Counted from the stretch's first letter, positions 33,640 through 42,880 are shown. The stretch is 47,241 bases of DNA from Capsulimonas sp039928515 (GCF_039928515.1 NZ_JBDSSZ010000365.1); one strand, 5' to 3'. Numbers and translations are program-made. Notes: generated by a model not told the origin, from the sequence alone.

Positions 33640-34467
33640 ATGGCGTATTGGAATCAAGCATCCTGGGAGCGGGCTGCCGGCGGAGAACTGCCCGTCTATC
33701 AGGCGTCGGCGATGGCTTGGACGCCGGGTGTCGTCCAGGGCTTCACCACGCGTCATGGCGGGGTCAGCGCTGCGCCTTATGACGCGCTGAACCTGGGAAC
33801 GCATGTCAAGGACAATTGGGAAGACGTCCAGGAAAACAGACGGCGGCTCTGGAGCAGTCTTGGGTTTGAAGAAACTCAAGTGGCGATGGCGGAACAAGTC
33901 CATGGGGACGTGGTGGCGGTCGTGACGTCGGGAAGTCAAATCCCCGTGGCGGGCGCGGACGCACTGGTGACGGCTTCGCGTGATGTGCTTCTGGCGCTCT
34001 GGTTCGCCGATTGCGTTCCTGTCTACTTTTTCGATCGATTGACCTACGCCGTTGGTCTGGCGCACGCCGGGTGGCGCGGAACGGCGGCGAACATCGCGGC
34101 GAAGACCTTGCAGACGATGGAGCGAGAGCTGGGGTGTCAGCCGGGAACGTGTATCGCCGCCATCGGGCCGTCCATCGCGGCGGAGAGTTATGTCGTGGGG
34201 CCGGAGGTCGCCGGGGTTTTTCAGGCGCTCGCGCCGGACGCCGTGGAGCCGAGTTTTGCGCAGGAAGGGAAGTTCCATCTCGACCTGCGGCGCGTCTTGT
34301 TCGGCCAGCTTGTGGCGGCGGGGATGAGCCCGGAAAATATCCTCGTGAGCGGCGAGGACACCTGCCGCGACGAGAGTGATTTCTTTTCCTATCGCCGCGA
34401 CGGCGTCACGGGGCGCATGGCGGCCTATCTCGGCGTCCGCAGGGCGTCGGCTTCCCAGAGGCCATAG
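33640..34467 (+). CDS. pgeF: Polyphenol oxidase/purine nucleoside phosphorylase (YlmD/YfiH, PgeF)
   Basis: 275 residues, the laccase-domain family once called multicopper oxidase and now known to act on purine nucleosides and on misincorporated L-Ser in peptidoglycan precursors (PgeF). Motifs: QGFTTRHGGVS, EQVHGD, ALWFADCVPV and the metal-site HAGWRGT, then CIAAIGPSI and DTCRDESDFFSYRRDG near the end. The zinc-binding His, Cys, His set is complete. It lies just after the GH15 gene on the same strand. Usual partners are cell-division genes, which are absent here. Confidence 0.93.
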   Translation: MAYWNQASWERAAGGELPVYQASAMAWTPGVVQGFTTRHGGVSAAPYDALNLGTHVKDNWEDVQENRRRLWSSLGFEETQVAMAEQVHGDVVAVVTSGSQIPVAGADALVTASRDVLLALWFADCVPVYFFDRLTYAVGLAHAGWRGTAANIAAKTLQTMERELGCQPGTCIAAIGPSIAAESYVVGPEVAGVFQALAPDAVEPSFAQEGKFHLDLRRVLFGQLVAAGMSPENILVSGEDTCRDESDFFSYRRDGVTGRMAAYLGVRRASASQRP

Positions 34468-34490
34468 CGGTCGTACGCTCATTTCACCCG

Positions 34491-37400
34491 TCAGACGCCG
34501 ACCTTCCCCTGCAACGCCTGAAGCATGGAGGTGTAAGCAAAGGCATCGGCGTGCTCCTGGAGCGTTCTTCCGAGGGCCGCGTTTTGACTGGCGATACGCT
34601 GGACGATCGAGGCAATCTGGCCTATGTCCAACGCAAGAAGCGCGTTCTTCAGCTCGACCTTGAGCTCTTCGGGTAGCGATGCGATGGCCTCCGGGGATAA
34701 CACCCCAGGGGAGATAGGGGCCGGCGCGGCCGTTTCATACTCGTATTGAACCCCCAACTGCCGGGCCATGCACTCAAATATTTCGTTCGGTCGGAATGGC
34801 TTGCCGATACAGTCATCCATTCCAGACGCGAGCAGTTCGTCCTGCTCGTTGGCAAATGCGGAGGCGGTCAACCCGACGATCCGGACATCGTTTCCGCCTT
34901 CTATCGCCCGGATGCGCTTTGTCGCCTCCATTCCATCCATCACCGGCATCCGCCGATCCATCCAGATAAAGTCCGGCCGCCAGTTTCGAAATTGCTCGAT
35001 CGCTTGCGCGCCGTCTTCGACCACTTTTGTTAGAAAGCCGGCGCTGCCCAGCAGCATTTGCAGGATCGTCGAGTTCGCGATCTGATCTTCGACAATCAGT
35101 ATCCTGTAATTCGGCTGATTCGGCGCGACGCGAATTACTCGCCCGAGTTGTTTTTGCGTCGCCGGGATCGCGGCGCTTTCTCCCATCGCCACGGGAATGG
35201 TCACTCGAAAACAGGATCCCGCGCCGAGAATGCTTTGCACGTTGATGGACCCGCCCATGAGCTCCACGAACTGTTTCGTGATCGTGAGCCCGAGGCCGGT
35301 TCCCATTTGCTCGGTCGGCGTCCCGGCCTGGAAGAATGGCTCAAAAATGCTCGCCTGATCTTCCGGGGAGATCCCATATCCTGTATCCTCTACCTCAAAA
35401 ATCAGATCCATGGGATGGGATTTGGCGTCTCCGGCGACATCGATACGAAGAATGACGCTTCCCCGTTCGGAAAACTTAATGGCGTTTCCGATCAGGTTGA
35501 TAAGGATATGCCGCAGTTTGGTTTGGTCCGTGCGTACGAACCGGGGCGCCTGATCGGATTGCTCCACAATCAGCTGCAATTGTTTCTGTTCCGCCCGGAT
35601 CCGCATCATATCGGTGACATCTTGGATGGCGCTTTCCAGGTCGAAGTCGATCGGCTTCACGACTTCCCGCCCGGCTTCGATTCGGGCGACATCAAGCACA
35701 TCATTGATCAAGTGCAGCAAATGGTCACCGCTTCGGTTAATAATGTCCAGCGTTTTGCGCTGTTCCGGCGAAATATCCGGGGCAATCAGCATGAGATAAG
35801 AAAAACCAAGAACCGCGTTCAGCGGTGTGCGCAGCTCATGGCTCATATTCGCCAGGAAAACGCTCTTGGCGTGATTCGCGGCCTCCGCCTGGTTTCTGGC
35901 CGCCGTCAGCTCGACCGTGCGCTGATCCACGAGATCCTCTAGGCGATCTTTGTACTGCCGCAGACTCTCTTCCGAATGTTTCCGCTCAGTGATATCCTGA
36001 TTTACGCCGATCATCCGGACCGCCGTCCCGTCGTCATCGCGTAAAACAATCCGCTGGCTGCCGATGTCTCGGACGGCGCCATCCGGCCGAACGATCTTAA
36101 ATTCGTAATACTCGGCCCCGTGGGATTCGAGGGATTTTTCTAATGCGGCTTCGACGCCGGCCAGATTCTCCGGCGCGACGAGCGACCGCCACTGTTCGTA
36201 CTCCATCAGCTGCGCTGAAGAGACTCCGTAGATTTCAAACATTTGATCGTCCCAGATGAGGCGATTGCTCTGAAGATCCCTGTCCCAGACGCCGGCGCCG
36301 GTAATCCGCTGCGCGAGCGCGAGACGGCGTTCGCTTTGCTGGAGGATTTCCTCGAACCGCTTGCGCTCCGTAATATCGCGTATAGTGCCTTCGACAGCGG
36401 CGGGCTGCCCGAAATCATCGTAAACGAAATGGATATTGCAGTCGGCGAAGATCACCGAACCGTCTTTCCGCCGAAACTGGAGTGGGTAACTCTGTACCGC
36501 GCCCGCGCTTTTCAGAACCGCAATGACGGCGCTGCGCTCATGATGATGCACATAAATATCCCGCCCCGTATTGAGCCCGATGATTTCTTCCGCGGATTTA
36601 TATCCCAGCAATTTTACCAGCGCCGGGTTCACGGAAACGATCGCGCCATCCATGCCGGCCATGATGTAGGCGTCCGCCATCGTTTCGAAAATCCTGCGGA
36701 ATTTTTCCTCGCTGTTTCGCACCGCGTCCTCCGCTCGCTTTCGAGCGGTAATATCCTGCGTCATCACCATCCCGCACGTTACTTCACCGGAAGCGTTCCG
36801 TATTGGCGCCGCATGAACCGAGTATAATCGGTCGAGGAAGGGAATCTCCTCGACGACGGAATCGCCCGCGAGCGCGGCGCGGTATACCGGCTCCACAAGC
36901 CGGCAAGTCTCTGGTGGGAGAGCTTCCCACAAAGTCTTTCCTTCGAGACCGGCCGCTGCCAGACCCACGTCGTCCAGGCCGGCGCCCGCAGCCAGGGTGA
37001 ATCGTAAGTCCGCATCGAACAGCATCACCGCGCCGTTAGGCAAGTTCTGCGCCAATGCTCGATACCGCTCTTCGCTCAGCATCAGCGCGAGGTCCGATGC
37101 GCGACGCTGGTCCACTTCCTGGCGCGCGCGCGCAAGCGCCTCCTGGATGCTCCGCATCGCGATGGCCATGAGCAGCGCCATCATCACGAATATCATAGAG
37201 TCGCTTCCGGCAAGGCTGATGGGATTGTGAACGACGCCGGTATCAAGCAATCGGCCATGCATTTCCGCGAAGGCCATGACAACGCTGCTGAGAATGCTGA
37301 TCGCCGTGAAAAAGACGAGAGAACGCCAGCCCAGAAGCAAGCCCGCGCAGGCAATCACGAGCGTATAGGCGGCCACTGCGGGGGCGTGGACGCCATGGGC

Positions 37401-37679
37401 GGTAAACGCGCCTAGCGTTAGCGAGCACCACAAGATGCCTAAGAAAGTGATTGCGGCTCCTTCCAGACGGCCACGGCGGTTTAGAATGAGCGCGGCGAAC
37501 AAGATCAGGATCGCGCTGCCGTCTAGCCATATCCGGCGCGCGATTCCTCCCGCGAATAAGGGCGTGAGCGTTCCCAAGATCAGCAGGGCGATAATGCAGA
37601 GCAGCATCGTATTCAGCATGCTTGCCCTGCGCGTTTTTTCCTCGTCTTCAAACACTGGGAAGGTAAGAAGTCTATTCAT
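34491..37679 (-). CDS. Hybrid sensor histidine kinase with membrane sensor and three PAS domains
   Basis: 1062 residues. The N-terminal ~190 residues hold about six membrane segments (LLCIIALLILGTLTPLFAGG, ITFLGILWCSLTLGAF and others), a MASE-like integral sensor. Three PAS/PAC units follow, each ending in a DITxRKR-type helix (QDITARKRAED, RDITERKRFEE, QDITERKHSEE). A coiled coil leads to HisKA with the phospho-His in ANMSHELRTPLNAV, HATPase (NLIGNAIKFSERG, EDTGYGISPED, GTGLGLTITKQ) and a receiver (ILIVEDQIAN; phospho-Asp in FIWMDRRMPVMDG; Lys in IGKPF). The C-terminal helical tail has no clear Hpt His. I start at the ATG at 37677-37679, which has GGAGGG upstream. It follows the response regulator gene by 33 bases; the two form one signalling operon. 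Confidence 0.92.
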   Translation of the reverse strand: MNRLLTFPVFEDEEKTRRASMLNTMLLCIIALLILGTLTPLFAGGIARRIWLDGSAILILFAALILNRRGRLEGAAITFLGILWCSLTLGAFTAHGVHAPAVAAYTLVIACAGLLLGWRSLVFFTAISILSSVVMAFAEMHGRLLDTGVVHNPISLAGSDSMIFVMMALLMAIAMRSIQEALARARQEVDQRRASDLALMLSEERYRALAQNLPNGAVMLFDADLRFTLAAGAGLDDVGLAAAGLEGKTLWEALPPETCRLVEPVYRAALAGDSVVEEIPFLDRLYSVHAAPIRNASGEVTCGMVMTQDITARKRAEDAVRNSEEKFRRIFETMADAYIMAGMDGAIVSVNPALVKLLGYKSAEEIIGLNTGRDIYVHHHERSAVIAVLKSAGAVQSYPLQFRRKDGSVIFADCNIHFVYDDFGQPAAVEGTIRDITERKRFEEILQQSERRLALAQRITGAGVWDRDLQSNRLIWDDQMFEIYGVSSAQLMEYEQWRSLVAPENLAGVEAALEKSLESHGAEYYEFKIVRPDGAVRDIGSQRIVLRDDDGTAVRMIGVNQDITERKHSEESLRQYKDRLEDLVDQRTVELTAARNQAEAANHAKSVFLANMSHELRTPLNAVLGFSYLMLIAPDISPEQRKTLDIINRSGDHLLHLINDVLDVARIEAGREVVKPIDFDLESAIQDVTDMMRIRAEQKQLQLIVEQSDQAPRFVRTDQTKLRHILINLIGNAIKFSERGSVILRIDVAGDAKSHPMDLIFEVEDTGYGISPEDQASIFEPFFQAGTPTEQMGTGLGLTITKQFVELMGGSINVQSILGAGSCFRVTIPVAMGESAAIPATQKQLGRVIRVAPNQPNYRILIVEDQIANSTILQMLLGSAGFLTKVVEDGAQAIEQFRNWRPDFIWMDRRMPVMDGMEATKRIRAIEGGNDVRIVGLTASAFANEQDELLASGMDDCIGKPFRPNEIFECMARQLGVQYEYETAAPAPISPGVLSPEAIASLPEELKVELKNALLALDIGQIASIVQRIASQNAALGRTLQEHADAFAYTSMLQALQGKVGV

Positions 37680-37712
37680 TCCAGCCGTTCCCTCCATGCA
37701 GGCGCGCTTCCA

Positions 37713-38687
37713 TTACCGGAAAATCCCAACCGGTTTTTTTGCGTTCTGTTCCAATACAATCGTCGTTCCCGTGGGGCCGGTTCTGAGAAAAACCCGATCC
37801 GCCAGGGACAGCATCATTTTCATCCCATGTCCCAGCGTCCCCGCAGTGGTGAAGCCCTTTTGCAGCGTCGCCTGCGGCAGGTTATCCAGCGAGATCCCCG
37901 GTCCTGAGTCGTCGATCCGAACCTGGACTTTCTCGATCTCGGCGGCGGTAAAGACCTGGGCCACGCCGTTTCCCGCGTGAACGACGGAATTCATTCCTGC
38001 TTCGTGCGCCGCGGTAACGACGTCGGCGCCGCGCTCGCCCGACATGCCGATGTAGTCGGCGGCATCGCGCGCGCATTTGCGGAGCGCCCACAACCCACTC
38101 GTCGCCGAGAGGAAAATCGGAGCGCCGTAAGGCGCCAGAGGAACAGGCAGATCCGCGTCATCGTGACAGAGGAGGAGCGTTCCATCGGTAACGCTAGCCA
38201 GCATATCCCGTAAAAATCTTCTCTGTTGGTGCGCGGCATGGCGAAGCTTTTCGTTGGCGTCGTTCAGATCGGCAGTGCGCGCGGCGACAAGCTGCTCTAA
38301 TTGGGAGCGCAGACGGGATAGCTCCAGGTGGGTTTTGACGCGCGCGCATAACTCTTCCCGCTGATATGGCTTCGTGATAAAGTCTACGGCGCCCAGCCGT
38401 AACCCCTCCACGCGTTCGTCCACTTCCGGGGTCGCGCTGATAAAGATAATCGGAATGTCCCGCGTCGCCGACGAGCTTCGGACGCGCCTGCAAACCTCGA
38501 AGCCGTCCATCTCCGGCATTCGGATGTCTAGCAATATGAGATCTGGCGGGCGCACCGCGATGGAGGCCAATGCGAGCTGTCCACTATCGGCGGGCCGTAC
38601 ATGGTATCCTTCCGCGCTGAGAATGTCCGTCAATAGCTTGAGAGATTCCATCGTATCGTCGACCACTAAAATCGCGCCATTGTTCAT
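37713..38687 (-). CDS. Response regulator with C-terminal RsbW-like ATPase domain
   Basis: 324 residues. Receiver domain first: ILVVDDTMESL, phospho-Asp in LILLDIRMPEMDG, Thr/Ser in IFISATPEVDERV, Lys in FITKPYQREEL. A coiled coil (RLRSQLEQLVAARTADLNDA) follows, then a GHKL ATPase domain with the N-box in VTAAHEAGMNSVVHAG, the G1 box in RIDDSGPGISLDN and a G2-like GHGMKMMLSLADR. This resembles anti-sigma/serine-kinase (RsbW) ATPases more than histidine kinases because no HisKA His is present. I start at the ATG at 38685-38687 with GGAGAAG upstream. The frame stays open into broken LuxR sequence upstream, but that is a chance fusion. Its likely phosphodonor is the hybrid kinase next door. Confidence 0.85.
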   Translation of the reverse strand: MNNGAILVVDDTMESLKLLTDILSAEGYHVRPADSGQLALASIAVRPPDLILLDIRMPEMDGFEVCRRVRSSSATRDIPIIFISATPEVDERVEGLRLGAVDFITKPYQREELCARVKTHLELSRLRSQLEQLVAARTADLNDANEKLRHAAHQQRRFLRDMLASVTDGTLLLCHDDADLPVPLAPYGAPIFLSATSGLWALRKCARDAADYIGMSGERGADVVTAAHEAGMNSVVHAGNGVAQVFTAAEIEKVQVRIDDSGPGISLDNLPQATLQKGFTTAGTLGHGMKMMLSLADRVFLRTGPTGTTIVLEQNAKKPVGIFR

Positions 38688-38742
38688 GAATTCTTCTCCG
38701 TGGCGATACTGCTGCGTTATTACCTGATATTCGGGTGCGATT

Positions 38743-39109
38743 TTACAAGGATGGCGCCGAAATCTCTGGCGCGCGATCGCCTGCATCTGGTTTCCGGCAT
38801 TGAGTTTGAGATAAAAATTTTTGATGTGCGTTTTTACGGTGTTTTGCGAAATGGAGAGGATTTCGGCAATTTCTGTGTACGAATAGCCCATATGGATCAA
38901 TTTGAGAAGATCCAATTTCTCTCTCGGTAAGTCTATCTGCGGATGGGATGCAAGTGGCGGCCGAAGTTGTTTTATATAAGAATTGGGCGCCGGAGCAAAC
39001 ATAGCGTAGAGACTGGAGATGGTCGCCGGCAGCAATCCCCGCGCGGACGCGGCGCGGAGCAGGCGCTGCATGGGCGCGCCCCTGATCGAGCAATGTGCGG
39101 AATGACGCT
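38743..39109 (-). pseudogene. Remnant of a LuxR/MalT-type regulator (C-terminal part)
   Basis: On the minus strand one frame gives SFRTLLDQG and the next gives GAPMQRLLRAAS, which together match the (F)LDEGAPM..LL segment before the helix-turn-helix in MalT-type LuxR regulators. A single extra C in the CCCC run at 39080-39083 separates them. The helix-turn-helix itself is intact (LLKLIHMGYSYTEIAEILSI, SQNTVKTHIKNFYLKLNAG), and a second frame change near 38775 restores the usual short end (EISAPSL then stop). The N-terminal ATPase part is absent. The gene is therefore broken, though a frame from 39200 runs open through it into the response regulator. Confidence 0.65.
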
Positions 39110-39441
39110 CCTGGATTTTCTCGCGTCTTTCCGTTGGAATGGCATTTTCAGGACATTCCAATCGTTTTTCACCTTGCGCCAGTCGGCGCCGATCATCCAC
39201 CCATCCAAATGGTGTCGTGCAATGGCGTCAATCGCGGCGATGTCGGCGTCGCTCACGCCGTCAATTTGCGCGAGCGAGGTTTTTTGTACACCGAAATTTA
39301 GAAGGTCAGCCAATTGCTGGTGCTGTAGAATATCCCCGTAAAGCCAAACGATTCGGAGCATCCAGCGCTACTCGTTCGATCTTCAGACTGACAAATTGAT
39401 CCTCGAATTGACTTCCGTGAGAAAATAAAACATCGGTCCTA
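39110..39441. other. No intact gene; degraded sequence between LuxR and TnpB remnants
   Basis: The minus-strand frame reaching 39361 gives a plausible helical stretch (SDADIAAIDAIARHHLDGWM) but has no ribosome site, no family I recognise and ends inside the broken regulator. I read this as gene debris joined by past insertion and deletion. Confidence 0.4.
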
Positions 39442-39781
39442 GCAAAGGTAGCAAAAACAACAGCCCGCTGAGTGCGAATTTTACTCTCGGTTGAGAAACT
39501 CAACGTCAAGAGTATGGTCAAAAACCACTGCCTTGCGAAATCTATTTCCGATGCTTCGTGGACGCAGTTCCGTAATGCCCTAACGATGAAGGCTGAAAGT
39601 GCTGGTCGTTGCCGTCCATCCTGCGTACACATCGCAAGACTGTTCTGCCTGTGGATACAGGGCCAAAAAGAAACTGTCTGAGCGATGGCATCATTGCCCG
39701 ATGTGCGGCTTGGTATTAGACCGAGACACCAATGCCGCCGTCAACATAAACGCATTGGGACAACAATGCGTCGCTAACTAG
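39442..39781 (+). pseudogene. tnpB: IS200/IS605-family TnpB remnant
   Basis: Frame 1 gives AKVAKTTAR, a stop at 39469-39471, then VEKLNVKSMVKNHCLAKSIS and DASWTQFRNALTMKAESAG. A frameshift near 39600 moves the match to frame 2: VVAVHPAYTSQDCSACGYR, CPMCGLVLDRDTNAAVNINA. These are the C-terminal half of TnpB: the RuvC region, the four-Cys zinc ribbon and the last RuvC Asp in DRDTNAA. The N-terminal half is missing, and with the stop and the frameshift the protein is dead. TnpB is the RNA-guided nuclease of IS605-type elements. No TnpA is present. Confidence 0.85.
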
Positions 39782-39787
39782 TTAGCG

Positions 39788-39816
39788 TAGAAGCCCGCTC
39801 ATTTATGAGCGGGGAG
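39788..39816 (+). mobile_element. Right-end hairpin of the IS200/IS605 element
   Basis: GAAGCCCGCTCAT-tt-ATGAGCGGGGAG directly follows the TnpB stop. The 9-bp stem and the GAAGCCC lead are typical of IS200/IS605 right ends. A close relative of this hairpin is at 47101-47126. Confidence 0.7.
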
Positions 39817-39831
39817 TTGTCACCAGATATC

Positions 39832-40161
39832 GCAGACTATTCATGATTACGGTGGCGCGTTGCAGCAGCATCTTCAACATTGAAGCCTTGGTTGGGTGAG
39901 CACCGTGTCGACTGAAAATTTGCTCCGATGAGTAGTCTTCATGAATACAGTTCGTCGTGGGAATTTGATTATCCTGTCACACGCTTGAAAATCCTTTGGA
40001 AAAGTGAATGGAGGTAGTATAGGCTACTGATTTATGCGTTTACGCCGTATTTCAGTGATTGTGATGAAGGAAGCGTGCATTCAAGCAAGAAATCCGGCGC
40101 CCGTATCTCTTCTTGACAGTCGCCACAATTTCTCGTATCATGAGAACGACAGGAGAGATTT
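39832..40161. other. Intergenic region without recognised gene
   Basis: About 330 bases, more AT-rich than the surroundings. Short frames here lack ribosome sites and similarity. AGGAGAG at its right end is the ribosome site of the next gene. Confidence 0.5.
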
Positions 40162-40686
40162 ATGAAGTTCGCAGGACCAATCGTCGTCATACTCGTACTC
40201 ATCGCCGCGCTTTCGTTTTTGTCGAAAGGAATGAATAGCAACGCACGTCCGGATCATGATGAGGATGAGCAGCAGCAGTCACAGGCAAAGGAGCCGCCGA
40301 AGCCGGCGCCGCCCGGGGCCAGGATCTCGATTCCGAGCCGGAACGGCGATCCTATTCCCTCCGAAGAACAGATCGGCGACCCCGCCACGGCCAAGCACAA
40401 GATCGTGGTCGGCTGGACTTACACGCCGGAGAACCAGGCCGCGACCCAGAACCTTAACCAGACCCTCGCAGCCGTGCGAAAGATCGCCCAGGACAGCCAT
40501 GGCGCCGTGAGTGTGCAGGTGGTGAACGTTGACGTTCCCGCCGCCGACCGCTCGCCTGCCGCGCAGTCCGTGAACGATGTGGGAATTATGGTGGATGGAA
40601 AATCCGTAGGATTGGACGATAATCCCGGTTCGGGAAGCACTATCCCGCCCGTCGTGATGCCCAAGCTGGCGCCGCTCGCGCATTAA
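40162..40686 (+). CDS. Hypothetical membrane-anchored or exported protein
   Basis: 174 residues. One N-terminal hydrophobic segment (PIVVILVLIAALSFL) is followed by an Asp/Glu/Gln-rich then Pro-rich linker (DEDEQQQSQAKEPPKPAPPG) and a small alpha/beta domain (KHKIVVGWTYTPEN, AVSVQVVNVDVP). The domain is probably outside the membrane; I do not recognise it. The start has AGGAGAG upstream. It is followed after 30 bases by a sensor kinase gene on the same strand, so it may be an accessory or sensory partner of that kinase. Confidence 0.7.
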   Translation: MKFAGPIVVILVLIAALSFLSKGMNSNARPDHDEDEQQQSQAKEPPKPAPPGARISIPSRNGDPIPSEEQIGDPATAKHKIVVGWTYTPENQAATQNLNQTLAAVRKIAQDSHGAVSVQVVNVDVPAADRSPAAQSVNDVGIMVDGKSVGLDDNPGSGSTIPPVVMPKLAPLAH

Positions 40687-40716
40687 GCCGCGGCGTCTCG
40701 CGGAGAGATCGTCCCC

Positions 40717-42405
40717 ATGCGCATACTGGCGTTCCTACTTGGCTTCTATCTGTTCGCCACCAGCAGCGCGCTCGCGTATCTTTCGCTCCGCAGCTGGCTG
40801 TATTACGCCGCGCATGGGGCAACCCGTGCTCTCTGGCGACAGAGCCACTGGCTCCACGCCTGCCGCTCCGCCGGTTTCGCCTGCGTTACGGTCGCCGCGC
40901 TGATCTCCGCCGTCAGCGACAATGGACAGGGCATCCATCTGATCGACATTGTTTCGATCACCCGGATGGGCGGCTATGTCCTGCTGCTCGCCAGCACCCC
41001 GCGTCGCCTGCGCCGTCGTCCGCTGGTCAGCCTCGCCTTCGCTCTTTTGCTGCTGGGCGAGGCGGTGCTGCTGCTGAACGCCAGCGGCAGTCTTCCCCAT
41101 AGCTTTGCTCCCATCAACGGCGTCCGCCCCATGATGCTGGTCTCGATGGTCGCCATGGACATTGGCATGTGGCTGCTCTGGCGCTGGCTGACCCGAACCG
41201 TGCTGCGCGTGCGGCTGACGGACAAGTTCACCCTCGCCTTTTCCATCTTCAGCGTTCTGCTGATGATGCTCGTCACCCTGTCCGTGGCGGCGGTCATTCA
41301 GCTCAGTCTGCGCGACCTTGTCGGGATCGATCCCGCGATCGTCCAGATGGCCTATCAGAACCTCGATCGTCCGCTGATCGTGCTGTTCGTGGCGATTGTC
41401 GCCAGCAGCGCCATCGTGTCGTTCTTCCTGGCGCGAAATCTGATCGAACCTGTCAACCAGATGGGCGGAGCGCTGCGACGCATCGGCAAGGGCGATCTCA
41501 ATTACCGCCTGCGCGGTGTCCACAGCCGCGACGAAATGCAGGATCTGGCTCACGAGTTGAACCGCATGGCGCAGCGTCTGAAGGAAGCCGACGCCCTGCG
41601 CGCCGAGTTCGTTTCTTTCGCCTCGCACGAGCTGCGCAACCCGTTGACCGCCGTCAAGGGATTCATCGAAACGCTGGACATCATGGACACGCCGGAAGGG
41701 GCTGGGGTTTCGCAAGAAGAGCGCGCCGAGATTTACGGCATCATCAAGGAAGAGTGCGAGCGATTGCTGCGCATGACCAATGAACTGCTCGACAACAGCC
41801 GTGTGGAGGCGGGTCGGCCGGTCGTCATGCATGTGCGCACCTTCGATGTCCGCAGCCCATCTTCCAAGGTGCTGGAGATCATGCGGACGCATACGAAGAA
41901 GCATCGGCTCTTTCTCACCGCGCCGGAGCAGCCCGTTCCGATCGAAGGGGATGTCGATAAGTTCGAGCAGATCCTGATCAACTTGCTGAGCAACGCGATC
42001 AAATATTCACCGGACGGCGGCTTGGTCGAGCTGATTGTGGACGATAAAGAGACTTCCGTGGACATCAGCGTGCGCGATGAGGGGATGGGGATGACGCCCG
42101 AGCAGGCCGAGCACGTTTTCGACAAGTTCTATCGCATCCAGGATGTGACGAACGGGGTCGGTAAGGCAGGGAGTCTTCCCGTCTTGGGGACGGGGATCGG
42201 TCTCTATCTCACTCGCGCCCTGGTCAATGCGCACGGCGGCACGATCCGCGTCCAGAGCGCCCCGGAGCACGGATCAATCTTTACCGTGACGCTGCCGAAG
42301 ACGCATCACGTTCTGGTCAGCCAGCCCGCGCCCACGCAGATCGAAAACAACGGCGTGGCGGCGCGGGCGACTGATGGATTTATCCCTGCTTCGCCGTCGC
42401 TTTGA
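40717..42405 (+). CDS. Membrane sensor histidine kinase with HAMP domain
   Basis: 562 residues. About six N-terminal membrane segments (residues ~3-185) and two more flank a short loop before a HAMP domain (FFLARNLIEPVNQMGGALRR onward). HisKA has the phospho-His in FVSFASHELRNPLTAVKGF; HATPase shows NLLSNAIKYSPDGG, VRDEGMGMTPEQAEHVF and GTGIGLYLTRALV. All catalytic boxes are present. No response regulator is adjacent, so it is an orphan kinase unless the hypothetical protein upstream takes part. Its last 26 bases overlap the convergent gene at 42380. Confidence 0.92.
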   Translation: MRILAFLLGFYLFATSSALAYLSLRSWLYYAAHGATRALWRQSHWLHACRSAGFACVTVAALISAVSDNGQGIHLIDIVSITRMGGYVLLLASTPRRLRRRPLVSLAFALLLLGEAVLLLNASGSLPHSFAPINGVRPMMLVSMVAMDIGMWLLWRWLTRTVLRVRLTDKFTLAFSIFSVLLMMLVTLSVAAVIQLSLRDLVGIDPAIVQMAYQNLDRPLIVLFVAIVASSAIVSFFLARNLIEPVNQMGGALRRIGKGDLNYRLRGVHSRDEMQDLAHELNRMAQRLKEADALRAEFVSFASHELRNPLTAVKGFIETLDIMDTPEGAGVSQEERAEIYGIIKEECERLLRMTNELLDNSRVEAGRPVVMHVRTFDVRSPSSKVLEIMRTHTKKHRLFLTAPEQPVPIEGDVDKFEQILINLLSNAIKYSPDGGLVELIVDDKETSVDISVRDEGMGMTPEQAEHVFDKFYRIQDVTNGVGKAGSLPVLGTGIGLYLTRALVNAHGGTIRVQSAPEHGSIFTVTLPKTHHVLVSQPAPTQIENNGVAARATDGFIPASPSL

Positions 42406-42775
42406 TTGTCTGCGCGACGACGCCGGCGAACTTCGCGGCCAGCTGCGCATGCTTCAGCAGTGGGCCTATCTCGGCTTCCCGCAGTGATTCCACGGCGACT
42501 TTTGCTTCCGCCACCGTGGCCTGGACGGCATGTACCGCCACTTTCCCGGTCGCGCCAATGCGCTTGACGCGGACGCCTTCCTGCTGCACGATCCCTTTTC
42601 CGGCGACCATCAGGTTCTTGGCGGAGGCGGCCGGACGCATATAAAGCTTCTTGCCGTTGCCCACGACTGAGTTTTTTATGTGAACCGCCGTTGCGCCGAG
42701 CCAGATCAGTACGCCAACGAAGCCTAAAAATGCTAAAATAAGCAATACGTCTGCAACAGTGGAAAGGGTGTTCAT
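42380..42775 (-). CDS. Hypothetical single-span membrane protein
   Basis: 131 residues. One membrane segment near the N-terminus (VLLILAFLGFVGVLIWLGA) is followed by a basic, Ala/Val-rich helical region (GATGKVAVHAVQATVAEAKV, AQLAAKFAGVVAQTIKATAK) that may form an amphipathic coil lying on the membrane. No family recognised. I prefer the ATG at 42773-42775; an in-frame TTG eight codons upstream is possible. The 3' end overlaps the end of the kinase gene on the other strand. Confidence 0.65.
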   Translation of the reverse strand: MNTLSTVADVLLILAFLGFVGVLIWLGATAVHIKNSVVGNGKKLYMRPAASAKNLMVAGKGIVQQEGVRVKRIGATGKVAVHAVQATVAEAKVAVESLREAEIGPLLKHAQLAAKFAGVVAQTIKATAKQG

Positions 42776-42880
42776 AGTTTCGATAATCTCCGAGAGCAAT
42801 CTACCCGAGAAGCGTTCGCCGCCAAACCGCGCGGGGAGCGTCCGATTTGAGACTATGGTACCCGAAGAGGAATACGCATT

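Noticed and set aside
37713..39200. A single 495-residue HTH-receiver-ATPase protein
   Set aside because: The receiver gene has its own good ribosome site at 38687 and the HTH part shows frameshifts typical of a broken gene. Kept as a finding because the fusion could still be expressed.
40735..41904. 389-codon minus-strand frame opposite the sensor kinase
   Set aside because: Gln/His/Asp-rich shadow of the kinase coding strand with no domain.
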